Positions 1 to 6,971 of a stretch of DNA of 8,872 nucleotides are shown in pieces. Origin of the DNA: Paludibacter sp. Its GTDB lineage: Bacteria; Bacteroidota; Bacteroidia; Bacteroidales; Paludibacteraceae. The notes under the pieces are model-generated. The model searched no databases and had not been told where the DNA came from. It saw only the letters and a program-made list of their open reading frames with translations. The translations under genes were made by a program, and so were the position numbers. The stretch is from assembly GCA_018054805.1 (NCBI GenBank), contig JAGPIU010000016.1, forward strand, positions 1 through 8,872, read 5' to 3'. Every line of letters begins with the position of its first letter. Positions within the stretch are counted from its first letter, which is position 1.

Positions 1-41
1 CGCATTAAGATAGCCGTACTGTGTGATTTGTTTTGCGACTG

Positions 42-72
42 TAAATATATTTCTAAAAATCCGAAACTCAAA
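42..72 (-). promoter_or_regulatory. Possible divergent promoter reading off the left edge
   Basis: On the minus strand a TTTG box (72-69) is followed after 19 bp by TATATTTA (49-42), which matches five of the six fixed positions of the Bacteroidota -7 box TAnnTTTG. An ATG on the same strand sits at 5-3, about 30 bases beyond the expected start of transcription. The window ends there, so no coding sequence can be confirmed. In AT-rich DNA such a match can arise by chance. Confidence 0.28.
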
Positions 73-273
73 CGAAATAAAATATTTTTCAGTAACATGC
101 AAAATAGTTGCTCAAATGTTTGATTTTACCAAATAAATAAATTAAAATTGCATTGTAATCGAAATGAAAGCAAAAGTTCGTTGATACCTTGTAAATCAGA
201 TTATAATTAATAATTTGAAGCCAAAATAAAATGTATTAGCTGACAAAATGATATATTTTAGGCGTATTGTTAG

Positions 274-298
274 TTGTAAGTCTGATTTTTGCTTACAA
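274..298. promoter_or_regulatory. Perfect dyad (TTGTAAG-N11-CTTACAA) before glutamate dehydrogenase
   Basis: TTGTAAG at 274-280 is mirrored exactly by CTTACAA at 292-298, with an 11-base spacer. The centre lies about 59 bases before the ATG. It could be an operator for a dimeric regulator or a weak hairpin in the mRNA leader. It is not followed by a T-run, so it is not a terminator. The regulator is unknown, and its role is inferred only from position and symmetry. Confidence 0.35.
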
Positions 299-344
299 TT
301 TGATACTGTAATTATCTGAGACTTTACTTAAAAACATAATACAT

Positions 345-1679
345 ATGAATATCGACAATTTAATGCATTCGCTGGAAGCCAGGCATCCGGGCGAGCAAGA
401 GTATCTGCAGGCTGTGAAGGAGGTATTGATGACCATCGAAGAGGTTTACAATCAGCATCCCGAATTCGAAAAAGCCAAAATTGCTGAGAGATTGGTAGAG
501 CCCGACCGCATTTTTACATTTAAAGTGCCCTGGGTGGACGATCGTGGCGATGTGCAGGTGAATCTGGGCTATCGTGTGCAGTTCAACAATGCTATTGGAC
601 CATACAAAGGCGGTTTGCGTTTCCATTCCTCTGTAAATCTCTCCATTCTTAAGTTTTTAGGTTTCGAACAAATATTCAAAAATGCCCTTACCACATTGCC
701 AATGGGTGGTGGAAAAGGTGGTTCCGACTTTAATCCACGCGGAAAATCGGATGCCGAAGTGATGCGTTTTTGTCAGGCATTTATGCTCGAATTGTGGCGG
801 CATATTGGTCCTGAAACCGATGTGCCTGCAGGCGATATTGGTGTTGGTGCACGCGAAGTGGGTTATATGTACGGCATGTATCGCAAACTTGCCCGTGAAA
901 ATACGGGTGTCTTTACCGGGAAAAATCTCGAATTCGGCGGTTCGCTTATTCGCCCAGAAGCTACAGGTTTTGGCGGATTGTATTTTGTAAATCAAATGCT
1001 CGAAACTGCAGGCCTGAGCATTAAAGGAAAAACTGTGGCCATTTCCGGTTTTGGAAATGTGGCGTGGGGAGCAGCCCTCAAAGCAACCGAACTGGGTGCG
1101 AAGGTTGTCACCATTTCAGGTCCTGATGGTTATATTTACGACGAAAATGGAATCGATGGCGAAAAAATTGATTATATGCTCGAACTGCGTGCTACCTGTA
1201 ACGATATTGTGGAGCCTTATGCCGAACAATTCGGAGCTGTTTTTGTGCCCGGTCGTCGTCCGTGGGAAGTAAAAGTGGATATTGCATTGCCCTGCGCTAC
1301 TCAAAATGAGCTAAACGAAGAGGATGCGCGTATTTTGATTGCCAACGGAGTAATTTGTGTGGGAGAAATTTCGAATATGGGTTGTACGCCCGAAGCTATT
1401 GATTTGCTTTTGCATCACAAGGTGATGTACGGTCCGGGAAAAGCCGTTAATGCTGGTGGTGTGGCTACTTCGGGACTCGAAATGACACAAAATGCGATGC
1501 ATATTTCGTGGACAGCAGCCGAGGTAGATGCCAAGCTTCAGCAAATCATGTCGCAAATTCACGATCAGTGCGTTCGCCATGGTCGCGAAACCGATGGTTA
1601 TATCAACTATATGAAAGGCGCAAATATTGCCGGATTCCTGAAAGTGGCCAAAGCTATGCTGGCTCAGGGAATTGTTTAA
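345..1679 (+). CDS. gdhA: Glutamate dehydrogenase (hexameric, NAD-type fingerprint)
   Basis: Catalyses reversible interconversion of glutamate with 2-oxoglutarate and ammonium in the cytoplasm, joining carbon and nitrogen metabolism. The 444 residues are the usual length of the ~50 kDa hexameric family. The glutamate-binding and catalytic set is intact: K88 in GPYKGGLRFH, K112, the catalytic lysine K124 in PMGGGKGG, and D164 in PAGDIG, followed by S376 in ATSGLEM. The C-terminal Rossmann domain has its dinucleotide loop GFGNVA at 235-240. F236 and the residues GPD at 259-261 match the fingerprint I recall from the NAD-linked Clostridium symbiosum enzyme. The NADP-linked E. coli enzyme has GSGNV and a SDS-type sequence there. 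NAD preference is therefore likely but inferred, and the symbol gdhA is by family. The gene stands alone: its leader is long and AT-rich, and a strong hairpin lies 22 bases after the stop. The ATG at 345 fits the family N-terminus and has no Shine-Dalgarno sequence. Confidence 0.96.
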   Translation: MNIDNLMHSLEARHPGEQEYLQAVKEVLMTIEEVYNQHPEFEKAKIAERLVEPDRIFTFKVPWVDDRGDVQVNLGYRVQFNNAIGPYKGGLRFHSSVNLSILKFLGFEQIFKNALTTLPMGGGKGGSDFNPRGKSDAEVMRFCQAFMLELWRHIGPETDVPAGDIGVGAREVGYMYGMYRKLARENTGVFTGKNLEFGGSLIRPEATGFGGLYFVNQMLETAGLSIKGKTVAISGFGNVAWGAALKATELGAKVVTISGPDGYIYDENGIDGEKIDYMLELRATCNDIVEPYAEQFGAVFVPGRRPWEVKVDIALPCATQNELNEEDARILIANGVICVGEISNMGCTPEAIDLLLHHKVMYGPGKAVNAGGVATSGLEMTQNAMHISWTAAEVDAKLQQIMSQIHDQCVRHGRETDGYINYMKGANIAGFLKVAKAMLAQGIV

Positions 1680-1701
1680 ATAAGAATAAGTTTTATTGTT
1701 G

Positions 1702-1740
1702 CAAAAAAGGAGATTGTCCATCGGATAATCTCCTTTTTTG
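1702..1740. terminator. Two-way intrinsic terminator between convergent genes
   Basis: A perfect 14-bp inverted repeat (1702-1715 against 1727-1740) starts with CAAAAAAGGAGATT. The inner bases 1716-1719 and 1723-1726 pair further (one G-U), giving an 18-bp stem with a 3-base loop. The A-run on one side becomes a T-run on the other, so the same hairpin can end transcription from glutamate dehydrogenase (+) and from the beta-barrel gene (-), whose stop is at 1772. Confidence 0.9.
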
Positions 1741-1771
1741 TACTAAATATTATCGATTCTGTTTTCGTTTT

Positions 1772-3049
1772 CTACTTTATAGGCTCAAAAATCTTCCAGG
1801 CAGCAGTGAAGCTGAGCGAAGGAGTTGCCATTTTATCAAATAAACGCGAGTCGAAAGTGGTTTCGAACTTATTGGCAAAATAATTGTAACGAACGCCCAT
1901 ACTGAAGCGAGCATAATCGAACATGGCAGCTGCTGTAATGCCTGTGCGGAACGAATGCATGGTTTCTGATTCCGACGACAAGCCGTAATTGCCCCAGGTG
2001 TGATAATATGTAATTTTCGATCCTGAACCCATATCGAAACTGAATTGAGGTCCGGCTACCACACTTATTTTAAACTTGTTTTTATTCAGAAAATTGTAGC
2101 CTAAAAGCACAGGAACCTCCAGCGATTTAAATGTGGTTTGCTTTTTCATAATCACCTGTATCAAATTCGGATCAAAAAAACTGAAATAATTCTCTCCGGC
2201 TCCGGAACTGTACAAAACCTCGGGCTGAAACAAAAACCTTTTGTAATACACACGTCCAAAAAGTCCTCCGCTGAAACCGTTATATATATTGGCCATTGGT
2301 TCGATAAACGATAGTGGTGCGGGTGCTTCCGCAGGTTTGCTATTCATTGTGAAAGACGATGAATAACCGGTAGTCAGCCCATACTCAATGTGCGATAACC
2401 AGGGGCGCTTTTCAATTTTTTGTATCCTTTTTTCAGTGATTTGTTGTTTTATTTTTTCACTTGCCGGATTCATCAACACAATTTGTTTGTTGATATTCTC
2501 TCTCGAAATACTGTCCATAAATTGTGAAATCTCATTTTCATTCGAGAATACAATTTCAAAACCGTCCGAAACCGCTGTGCTGTAGAGCGACGATCTGAGT
2601 TTTCCTGTTCCTACAATAAGGTAATATGCGCTTGAATCTTCAGAAATGTCTGCTACAAGATCGAATTTTAGCATCATATTGTAATCGTAGTACCATTCGC
2701 TGGTTTTGAAAAAAGCGTCAGAATTTACAAACATGCGAAGCGATTTATTGATTTTTTTTCGTTTTCCATTTTGCAAATCTTTTTTCCAAGCGATATATTC
2801 TTGTTTCGCAAATTTCATTCCTTCATAAAAAATCTGATATTGGTTTTCCTTTATGGCAATTCCGCCTGTTTGCAACTTTTCGCCCACAGGAAGTCCACTG
2901 ATCCATAATGTGAAGTTTTGATGTGTCAGCGACATAAAAACAGGATTCTCAAATCCGTGATAACTATTGCGGTACGATGTAAAAGCCTCCTGAGCGCTTA
3001 TGCCGGTTGCACATAAAAGTATAAGTATTATGCTAAGCTGTTTTTTCAT
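1772..3049 (-). CDS. Secreted PorT-like outer-membrane beta-barrel protein with unknown N-terminal domain
   Basis: A 425-residue exported protein of unknown specific function. The N-terminus is a clear Sec signal peptide: MKKQ, a hydrophobic core ILILLCATG, then ISAQ with likely cleavage near residue 19-20. There is no lipobox at the junction. Residues ~20-205 form a mixed alpha/beta region I do not recognise, with lysine-rich stretches (89-102, 199-215). From ~218 to the end the alternating aromatic/polar pattern is that of the Bacteroidota outer-membrane beta-barrel family related to PorT. This includes LEVPVLLGYNF at 310-320, GPQFSFDMGS at 333-342, MGVRYNYF at 384-391, and a final strand SLSFTAAWKIF. 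A known PorT barrel takes part in type IX secretion or envelope biogenesis, but nothing here ties this protein to that system. It is a single gene with its own promoter at 3110-3078, divergent from the transporter and convergent with glutamate dehydrogenase. Confidence 0.82.
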   Translation of the reverse strand: MKKQLSIILILLCATGISAQEAFTSYRNSYHGFENPVFMSLTHQNFTLWISGLPVGEKLQTGGIAIKENQYQIFYEGMKFAKQEYIAWKKDLQNGKRKKINKSLRMFVNSDAFFKTSEWYYDYNMMLKFDLVADISEDSSAYYLIVGTGKLRSSLYSTAVSDGFEIVFSNENEISQFMDSISRENINKQIVLMNPASEKIKQQITEKRIQKIEKRPWLSHIEYGLTTGYSSSFTMNSKPAEAPAPLSFIEPMANIYNGFSGGLFGRVYYKRFLFQPEVLYSSGAGENYFSFFDPNLIQVIMKKQTTFKSLEVPVLLGYNFLNKNKFKISVVAGPQFSFDMGSGSKITYYHTWGNYGLSSESETMHSFRTGITAAAMFDYARFSMGVRYNYFANKFETTFDSRLFDKMATPSLSFTAAWKIFEPIK

Positions 3050-3077
3050 TTTGCAGATTGTTTGCGATTTCGGAATA

Positions 3078-3110
3078 CAAATATAATTGTTTACGGTTCA
3101 AAAATACAAA
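3078..3110 (-). promoter_or_regulatory. Promoter of the beta-barrel gene
   Basis: On the minus strand TTTG (3110-3107) is followed after 21 bp by TATATTTG (3085-3078), a full match to the Bacteroidota -33/-7 pattern. Transcription would begin near 3071, leaving a leader of roughly 22 bases before the ATG at 3049. The leader has no Shine-Dalgarno sequence. Confidence 0.65.
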
Positions 3111-3156
3111 TTGCTTTTCGAAAACGAAGCAGAATATCTGTTTGTTTTTGTTGTAT

Positions 3157-3190
3157 TTTCATGCGGTTTTGGCTTTTTGTTTTATATTTG
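3157..3190 (+). promoter_or_regulatory. Promoter of the OPT transporter
   Basis: TATATTTG at 3183-3190 is a full match to the Bacteroidota -7 box. The -33 box is weak: TTTC at 3157-3160, 22 bp upstream. Transcription would begin near 3197, about 38 bases before the ATG at 3235. This supports the downstream start, because the upstream in-frame ATG at 3058 lies ahead of this promoter and inside the opposite gene's promoter region. Confidence 0.5.
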
Positions 3191-3234
3191 TGACCGTTTT
3201 GCCCAAAAATAACATACAAACACATCATAAAATT

Positions 3235-5223
3235 ATGGAAGAAGAAAAAATTACAGGATTACCTGAGAATGCTTCACGTGAATTACGCGAAGGCGAAGAG
3301 TATAAGCCACTATTGTCGCCTGATAAGAACTATCCCGAAGTAAACTTCCGTTCGGTGACCTGGGGATTGCTTATGGCCGTATTGTTTTCGGCTGCGGCAG
3401 CTTACCTTGGACTTAAAATCGGACAGGTTTTCGAAGCGGCCATTCCTATTGCCATTATTGCTGTAGGACTTTCGAGTGCTTCGAAACGTAAAGGTGCTTT
3501 GGGCGAAAATGTGATCATTCAGTCTATCGGAGCCAGCTCGGGAGTGGTGGTGGCAGGGGCCATTTTTACTCTTCCTGCATTGTATATTCTTCAGGCTAAA
3601 TATCCCGAAATTACAGTGAGTTTTATGCAGGTATTTCTAAGTTCGCTTCTTGGAGGTATTCTGGGAATTCTGTTTATGATTCCATTTCGTAAATATTTTG
3701 TGTCGGATATGCACGGAAAATACCCATTTCCCGAAGCCACAGCTACCACACAGGTGCTTGTGTCGGGCGAAAAGGGTGGCGATCAGGCTAAACCTTTGAT
3801 TCTCGCAGGTGCTATTGGTGGTATTTACGACTTTGTGGTAGCTACTTTTGGTTCGTGGGCCGAGACATTTACCACTCGTGTGCTGCCTTTTGGCGAAGCG
3901 CTGGCCGACAAGGCAAAAGTGGTTTTTAAACTCAATGTAGGTGCTGCTGTACTTGGTTTGGGATATATTATTGGTTTGAAATATGCCGCCATTATTGTGG
4001 CTGGATCTGCATTGGTGTGGTTTGTGATTGTCCCCGTTTTACCACTCTTGGGCGATCAAATGATACAACTTTTGAATCCGGCATTCAGTGGTGCTTTGAA
4101 CGAGGCTGCTCCTGAACTTATTTTCAGAGAATTTGCACGTCATATTGGTATTGGTGGTATTGCAATGGCGGGTATAATTGGTATTGTGCGTTCGTGGGGA
4201 ATTATCAAAAGTGCAGTGGGACTTGCAGCGTCTGAGTTTAAGTCCAAAGGAAAAACTGTGGATGCAGCGGTGAAACGAACACAGCGCGATATTTCAATGA
4301 AAATTATTGCTATTGGTGTAGTTTTGGCTCTGTTGGCTACTTATGCATTTTTCTATTTCGGTGTGTTTGAGTTCAATTTGTTATACGCCACTGTGGGTAT
4401 TCTGGTGGTTGCTGTTATTGCTTTCTTGTTTACCACTGTGGCTGCGAATGCCATTGCTATTGTGGGTACAAATCCGGTTTCGGGAATGACTTTGATGACA
4501 CTTATTCTGGCTTCGGTGGTGATGGTGGCTGTAGGGCTGAAAGGAACTACGGGAATGGTGGCTGCTTTGGTGATTGGCGGTGTGGTTTGTACCGCGCTTT
4601 CGATGGCCGGAGGCTTTATTACTGACCTGAAAATTGGTTACTGGATAGGTACAACGCCCGCCAAACAACAAACATGGAAGTTTTTGGGAACGCTTGTGTC
4701 GGCTGCCACAGTGGGTGGTGTGATTATGGTTTTGAATAAAACCTATGGATTTACCGGCGAGAATGCCCTTGTGGCTCCTCAGGCAAATGCTATGGCTGCT
4801 GTAATTGAACCGCTAATGTCGGGAGCTGGTGCACCCTGGTACTTGTACGCAATTGGTGCTGCTATTTCTTTGCTGTTGACTTATTTTAAAATCCCTGCAC
4901 TGGCATTTGCACTCGGAATGTTTATCCCTATGGAACTGAATGCTCCTTTGTTGGTGGGAGGTTTGATCAGCTGGTTTGTGTCTACACGCTCGAAAGATAA
5001 AGAACTGAACAGTGCCCGTCAGGAAAAAGGCACGCTTCTTGCCTCCGGATTTATTGCCGGCGGCGCTTTGATGGGTGTGCTAAGTGCGGGGCTGCGATTT
5101 GCAGGTGTAAATGTGATGAATATGGAATGGGTAGAAAGTAATTCAGCTCAGTGGCTTGCTTTGCTAATGTACGTATTATTATCATTTTATCTGATATGGG
5201 ATGCCATGAGAGTAAAAAAGTAG
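3235..5223 (+). CDS. OPT-family oligopeptide transporter
   Basis: A 662-residue polytopic inner-membrane protein of the oligopeptide transporter (OPT) family, likely a proton-coupled importer of short peptides. Some relatives move metal-chelate complexes instead, so the substrate is not settled. Hydrophobic segments run from ~41 to the C-terminus, about 14-16 in all. Family signatures are visible: GLKIGQVFEAAIP at 59-71, GKYPFPEATATTQVL at 161-175, GTNPVSGMT at 411-419, DLKIGYWIGTTPAKQQ at 464-479, LAFALGMFIPMELNAP at 556-571 and KGTLLASGFIAGGALMG at 598-614. The start was set at 3235 rather than the in-frame ATG at 3058. The extra 59 residues (N-rich, Cys/Phe-rich) do not look like the family, and they would overlap both divergent promoters. 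MEEEKITGLPENASRELREG is a typical soluble N-terminus. The short-chain dehydrogenase follows 110 bases later with its own promoter and no terminator hairpin between. Confidence 0.93.
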   Translation: MEEEKITGLPENASRELREGEEYKPLLSPDKNYPEVNFRSVTWGLLMAVLFSAAAAYLGLKIGQVFEAAIPIAIIAVGLSSASKRKGALGENVIIQSIGASSGVVVAGAIFTLPALYILQAKYPEITVSFMQVFLSSLLGGILGILFMIPFRKYFVSDMHGKYPFPEATATTQVLVSGEKGGDQAKPLILAGAIGGIYDFVVATFGSWAETFTTRVLPFGEALADKAKVVFKLNVGAAVLGLGYIIGLKYAAIIVAGSALVWFVIVPVLPLLGDQMIQLLNPAFSGALNEAAPELIFREFARHIGIGGIAMAGIIGIVRSWGIIKSAVGLAASEFKSKGKTVDAAVKRTQRDISMKIIAIGVVLALLATYAFFYFGVFEFNLLYATVGILVVAVIAFLFTTVAANAIAIVGTNPVSGMTLMTLILASVVMVAVGLKGTTGMVAALVIGGVVCTALSMAGGFITDLKIGYWIGTTPAKQQTWKFLGTLVSAATVGGVIMVLNKTYGFTGENALVAPQANAMAAVIEPLMSGAGAPWYLYAIGAAISLLLTYFKIPALAFALGMFIPMELNAPLLVGGLISWFVSTRSKDKELNSARQEKGTLLASGFIAGGALMGVLSAGLRFAGVNVMNMEWVESNSAQWLALLMYVLLSFYLIWDAMRVKK

Positions 5224-5253
5224 ACTAAACTTATGGTTTTTTTGATAATTTCA

Positions 5254-5285
5254 TTCGTTTAACTGACTTTTTTCTTTTAACTTTG
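5254..5285 (+). promoter_or_regulatory. Promoter of the short-chain dehydrogenase
   Basis: TAACTTTG at 5278-5285 fully matches the Bacteroidota -7 box. TTCG at 5254-5257 matches three of four bases of the -33 box with a 20-bp spacer. Transcription would begin near 5292, about 42 bases ahead of the ATG at 5334. The T-rich stretch between the transporter stop and this promoter has no hairpin, so read-through from the transporter is also possible. Confidence 0.5.
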
Positions 5286-5333
5286 CAGTTCTGAAGAAAA
5301 ATCAGAATAAGTACGTTTTAATTTCAATACTAA

Positions 5334-6302
5334 ATGAATAGAAAAAACTGGACTATTGAAGAGATTCCCGATTTAGAAGGAAAAATTATTATTGTAACAG
5401 GTGGCAACAGTGGGTTGGGGCTGGCTTCGGTAAAAGCTTTTGCGGCTAAAAACGCCGAAGTTATTATTGCCTGCCGTTCGGTTCAAAGAGGGAAAGAGGC
5501 ACGAAAACTGCTACTCAAAGAACAGCCCAAAGCGAAAGTAAAAGTAATGGAGCTCGACTTGTCGAACTTTTGGTCGATACGTATGTTTGTGGCCGATTTC
5601 AAAAAAGAGTATAATCAGTTGGATATATTGCTCAACAATGCAGGTGTTATGATGACGCCCTACGCGCAAACCAAGGATGGCGTGGAGTTGCAGCAGAGTA
5701 CAAACCATTTCGGACATTATGCGCTGACGGGATTATTGCTCGATTTGCTGGCAAATACTGCGGGTTCACGCGTAGTGAATATAAGCAGTTTGGCACATAA
5801 AACCGGAACAATGAATTTTAAAAACCTGCTTTACGAAAAGGGCAGGGGATATACGCCTTACAAAGCTTATTCACGTTCGAAATTAGAAAACCTCCTGTTT
5901 ACTTTTGAATTGCAACGGTTTTTTGTAAAGAATAAAATCGACTGTAAAGCAGTTGTGGCACATCCGGGCGTGTCGTATACAAATTTGTTCAATAATGCTG
6001 CTCCTAAATGGATTCGCGCTATTATGCGACCTGCTGTAAAAAGCTTTATGCAGCCAGCCGAAATGGGCGCATTGCCGGGTTTGCGTGCTTCGGTCGACCC
6101 AAGTGTAAAAGGTGCTGAGTTTTTCGGACCAAACGGAAAAATGCAGGTCAAAGGTCATCCTGTTCAGGTAAGAGCTGCCGCAAATGCTTACAACAAAGAG
6201 AATGCGCAGCAGTTATGGGATTTTTCTGAAAGAATAACAGGTGTAATGTTTGAATATACTCCGGTTTTGAAAATGGAACTTCCTAAAAAATTGGTGGTTT
6301 AA
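5334..6302 (+). CDS. Short-chain dehydrogenase/reductase, retinol-dehydrogenase-like
   Basis: A 322-residue cytoplasmic NAD(P)-dependent oxidoreductase of the classical SDR family. The substrate is unknown. Similarity in layout to retinol dehydrogenase/WW-domain oxidoreductase-type SDRs suggests a hydrophobic alcohol, aldehyde or ketone. The cofactor-binding loop TGGNSGLG is at 22-29. R48 in ACRS, just after the second strand, is the usual mark of NADP(H) preference. NNAG is at 101-104, the structural/catalytic Asn is N124 in NHFGHY, the active-site Ser is in VNISS (151/152), and the catalytic pair Y179-x3-K183 sits in AYSRSK. HPG at 210-212 is the family turn after the sixth strand. The C-terminal ~100 residues form the variable substrate-binding part. 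It is longer than the minimal 250-residue SDR but normal for this subgroup. The gene ends 20 bases before a strong hairpin. Confidence 0.92.
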   Translation: MNRKNWTIEEIPDLEGKIIIVTGGNSGLGLASVKAFAAKNAEVIIACRSVQRGKEARKLLLKEQPKAKVKVMELDLSNFWSIRMFVADFKKEYNQLDILLNNAGVMMTPYAQTKDGVELQQSTNHFGHYALTGLLLDLLANTAGSRVVNISSLAHKTGTMNFKNLLYEKGRGYTPYKAYSRSKLENLLFTFELQRFFVKNKIDCKAVVAHPGVSYTNLFNNAAPKWIRAIMRPAVKSFMQPAEMGALPGLRASVDPSVKGAEFFGPNGKMQVKGHPVQVRAAANAYNKENAQQLWDFSERITGVMFEYTPVLKMELPKKLVV

Positions 6303-6322
6303 TACCTGATTACTATATGTAC

Positions 6323-6357
6323 AAAAAAAGCTATCGCATTTGCGATAGCTTTTTTTT
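6323..6357. terminator. Two-way intrinsic terminator between dehydrogenase and dps
   Basis: A perfect inverted repeat has arms AAAAAAAGCTATCGCA (6323-6338) and its complement (6341-6356, with one further T at 6357), separated only by TT. The GC-containing core GCTATCGCA is flanked by an A-run and a T-run, so it can act as a terminator in both directions, for the dehydrogenase (+) and dps (-, stop at 6375). Confidence 0.92.
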
Positions 6358-6374
6358 GTGTGTGATTCAGGCAA

Positions 6375-6848
6375 TTATGCGTTGTACGCAGTGAGCATCC
6401 ACATAAGTTTTTCCTGTTCGCTGATGTAGTCGCTCATAAGCGCTACTGTAGCTTCGTCGCCGGCTTCTGAAGCTATTTTCAATATATCGCGCTCTGAAGC
6501 AATAAAGTACGAAATTGTATCCATCACATGTTTAATTCCTTCGCTACCACTGGTTACATAACCAGTTTCTTTTACTTTTGAGGTTTTCAGGTACTCGCTG
6601 AAATTGTGTGCAGGTACGCCATCGAGCATTAATATCCTTTCTGCAATCTCGTCCACTTTTTCAGCAGCGTTGTCGTACATTTCTTCATACTGTTTGTGAA
6701 GTACAAAGAAATCTTTTCCTTTCACATTCCAGTGTAAACCACGCAGGTTGCTGTAATAAATCTGATAATCGGCAAGTAATTGCTGTAACGCGTTAATTAC
6801 CGGCTTTACTGCTTCTGTACTCAATTTTGTGTAATCTAATGTTTTCAT
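6375..6848 (-). CDS. dps: Dps-family mini-ferritin (DNA-binding/stress iron-storage protein)
   Basis: A 157-residue protein that should assemble as a 12-subunit cage, oxidising ferrous iron, often with hydrogen peroxide, and storing it as mineral. This protects DNA during starvation or oxidative stress. The length is typical. The ferroxidase ligands of the Dps intersubunit site are all present with correct spacing: H39 in GLHWNV, H51 in LHKQYEE, and D66 and E70 in KVDEIAER. Four long helices are predicted, with the usual short BC helix. The N-terminus MKTLDYTKLS is short and has only two lysines, so DNA binding through a lysine-rich tail is uncertain. It has its own strong promoter at 6927-6896 and shares a two-way terminator with the dehydrogenase. 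The S41 gene lies upstream on the same strand with a 123-base gap and no clear hairpin, so some read-through is possible. The sequence does not show OxyR control. Confidence 0.94.
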   Translation of the reverse strand: MKTLDYTKLSTEAVKPVINALQQLLADYQIYYSNLRGLHWNVKGKDFFVLHKQYEEMYDNAAEKVDEIAERILMLDGVPAHNFSEYLKTSKVKETGYVTSGSEGIKHVMDTISYFIASERDILKIASEAGDEATVALMSDYISEQEKLMWMLTAYNA

Positions 6849-6895
6849 AATGCTATTGTTTTATATGTTTAAACTATTATTTCTTGTTTGTGATA

Positions 6896-6927
6896 CAAAG
6901 ATACTATAGCTAAGCATATAAAACAAA
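6896..6927 (-). promoter_or_regulatory. Promoter of dps
   Basis: On the minus strand TTTG (6927-6924) is followed after 20 bp by TATCTTTG (6903-6896), a full match to both Bacteroidota promoter boxes. Transcription would begin near 6889, giving a leader of about 41 bases before the ATG at 6848. It is one of the two clearest promoters in the window. Confidence 0.68.
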
Positions 6928-6971
6928 CAGATTGTGTTTATGAAATTATAGATATTCCCTATTGAGGGCAG

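Larger units (their letters stand above)
1..344. other. AT-rich non-coding leader upstream of glutamate dehydrogenase
   Basis: No convincing gene is seen in this stretch. The only open frame running in from the left edge (+, 1-123) gives a 40-residue tail with no recognisable motif, so it may be chance. The region is strongly AT-rich compared with the neighbouring gene, as expected for a regulatory leader. It holds three TTGTAA words on the + strand (153-158, 189-194, 274-279). One is part of a perfect 7-bp dyad (274-298), and two are part of a 14-bp direct repeat matching at 12 of 14 positions (189-202 and 274-287). The word TTGATAC also occurs twice (181-187 and 300-306). I could not find a clean TTTG/TAnnTTTG promoter for the + gene here. 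Confidence 0.6.

Noticed and set aside
79..88. Palindrome AAAATATTTT
   Set aside because: It is a purely A/T 10-mer in AT-rich DNA, expected by chance.
1..123. Open frame from the left edge, possibly the tail of an upstream gene
   Set aside because: The 40-residue tail is Cys/Asn/Lys-rich without motif, and the DNA already has the AT-rich character of the leader.
1311..1721. 136-codon open frame on the minus strand over the end of glutamate dehydrogenase and its terminator
   Set aside because: It is antisense to the best-supported gene, runs through the hairpin, and its product has no recognisable domain.
4381..4671. 96-codon open frame on the minus strand inside the OPT gene
   Set aside because: It is a shadow of the transporter: His/Ser/Asn-rich low-complexity product with no motif, caused by the gene's codon use.
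6940..6971. CCCT-CAAT-AGGG hairpin just after the S41 stop as a terminator
   Set aside because: The stem is only four base pairs and no T-run follows on the minus strand.
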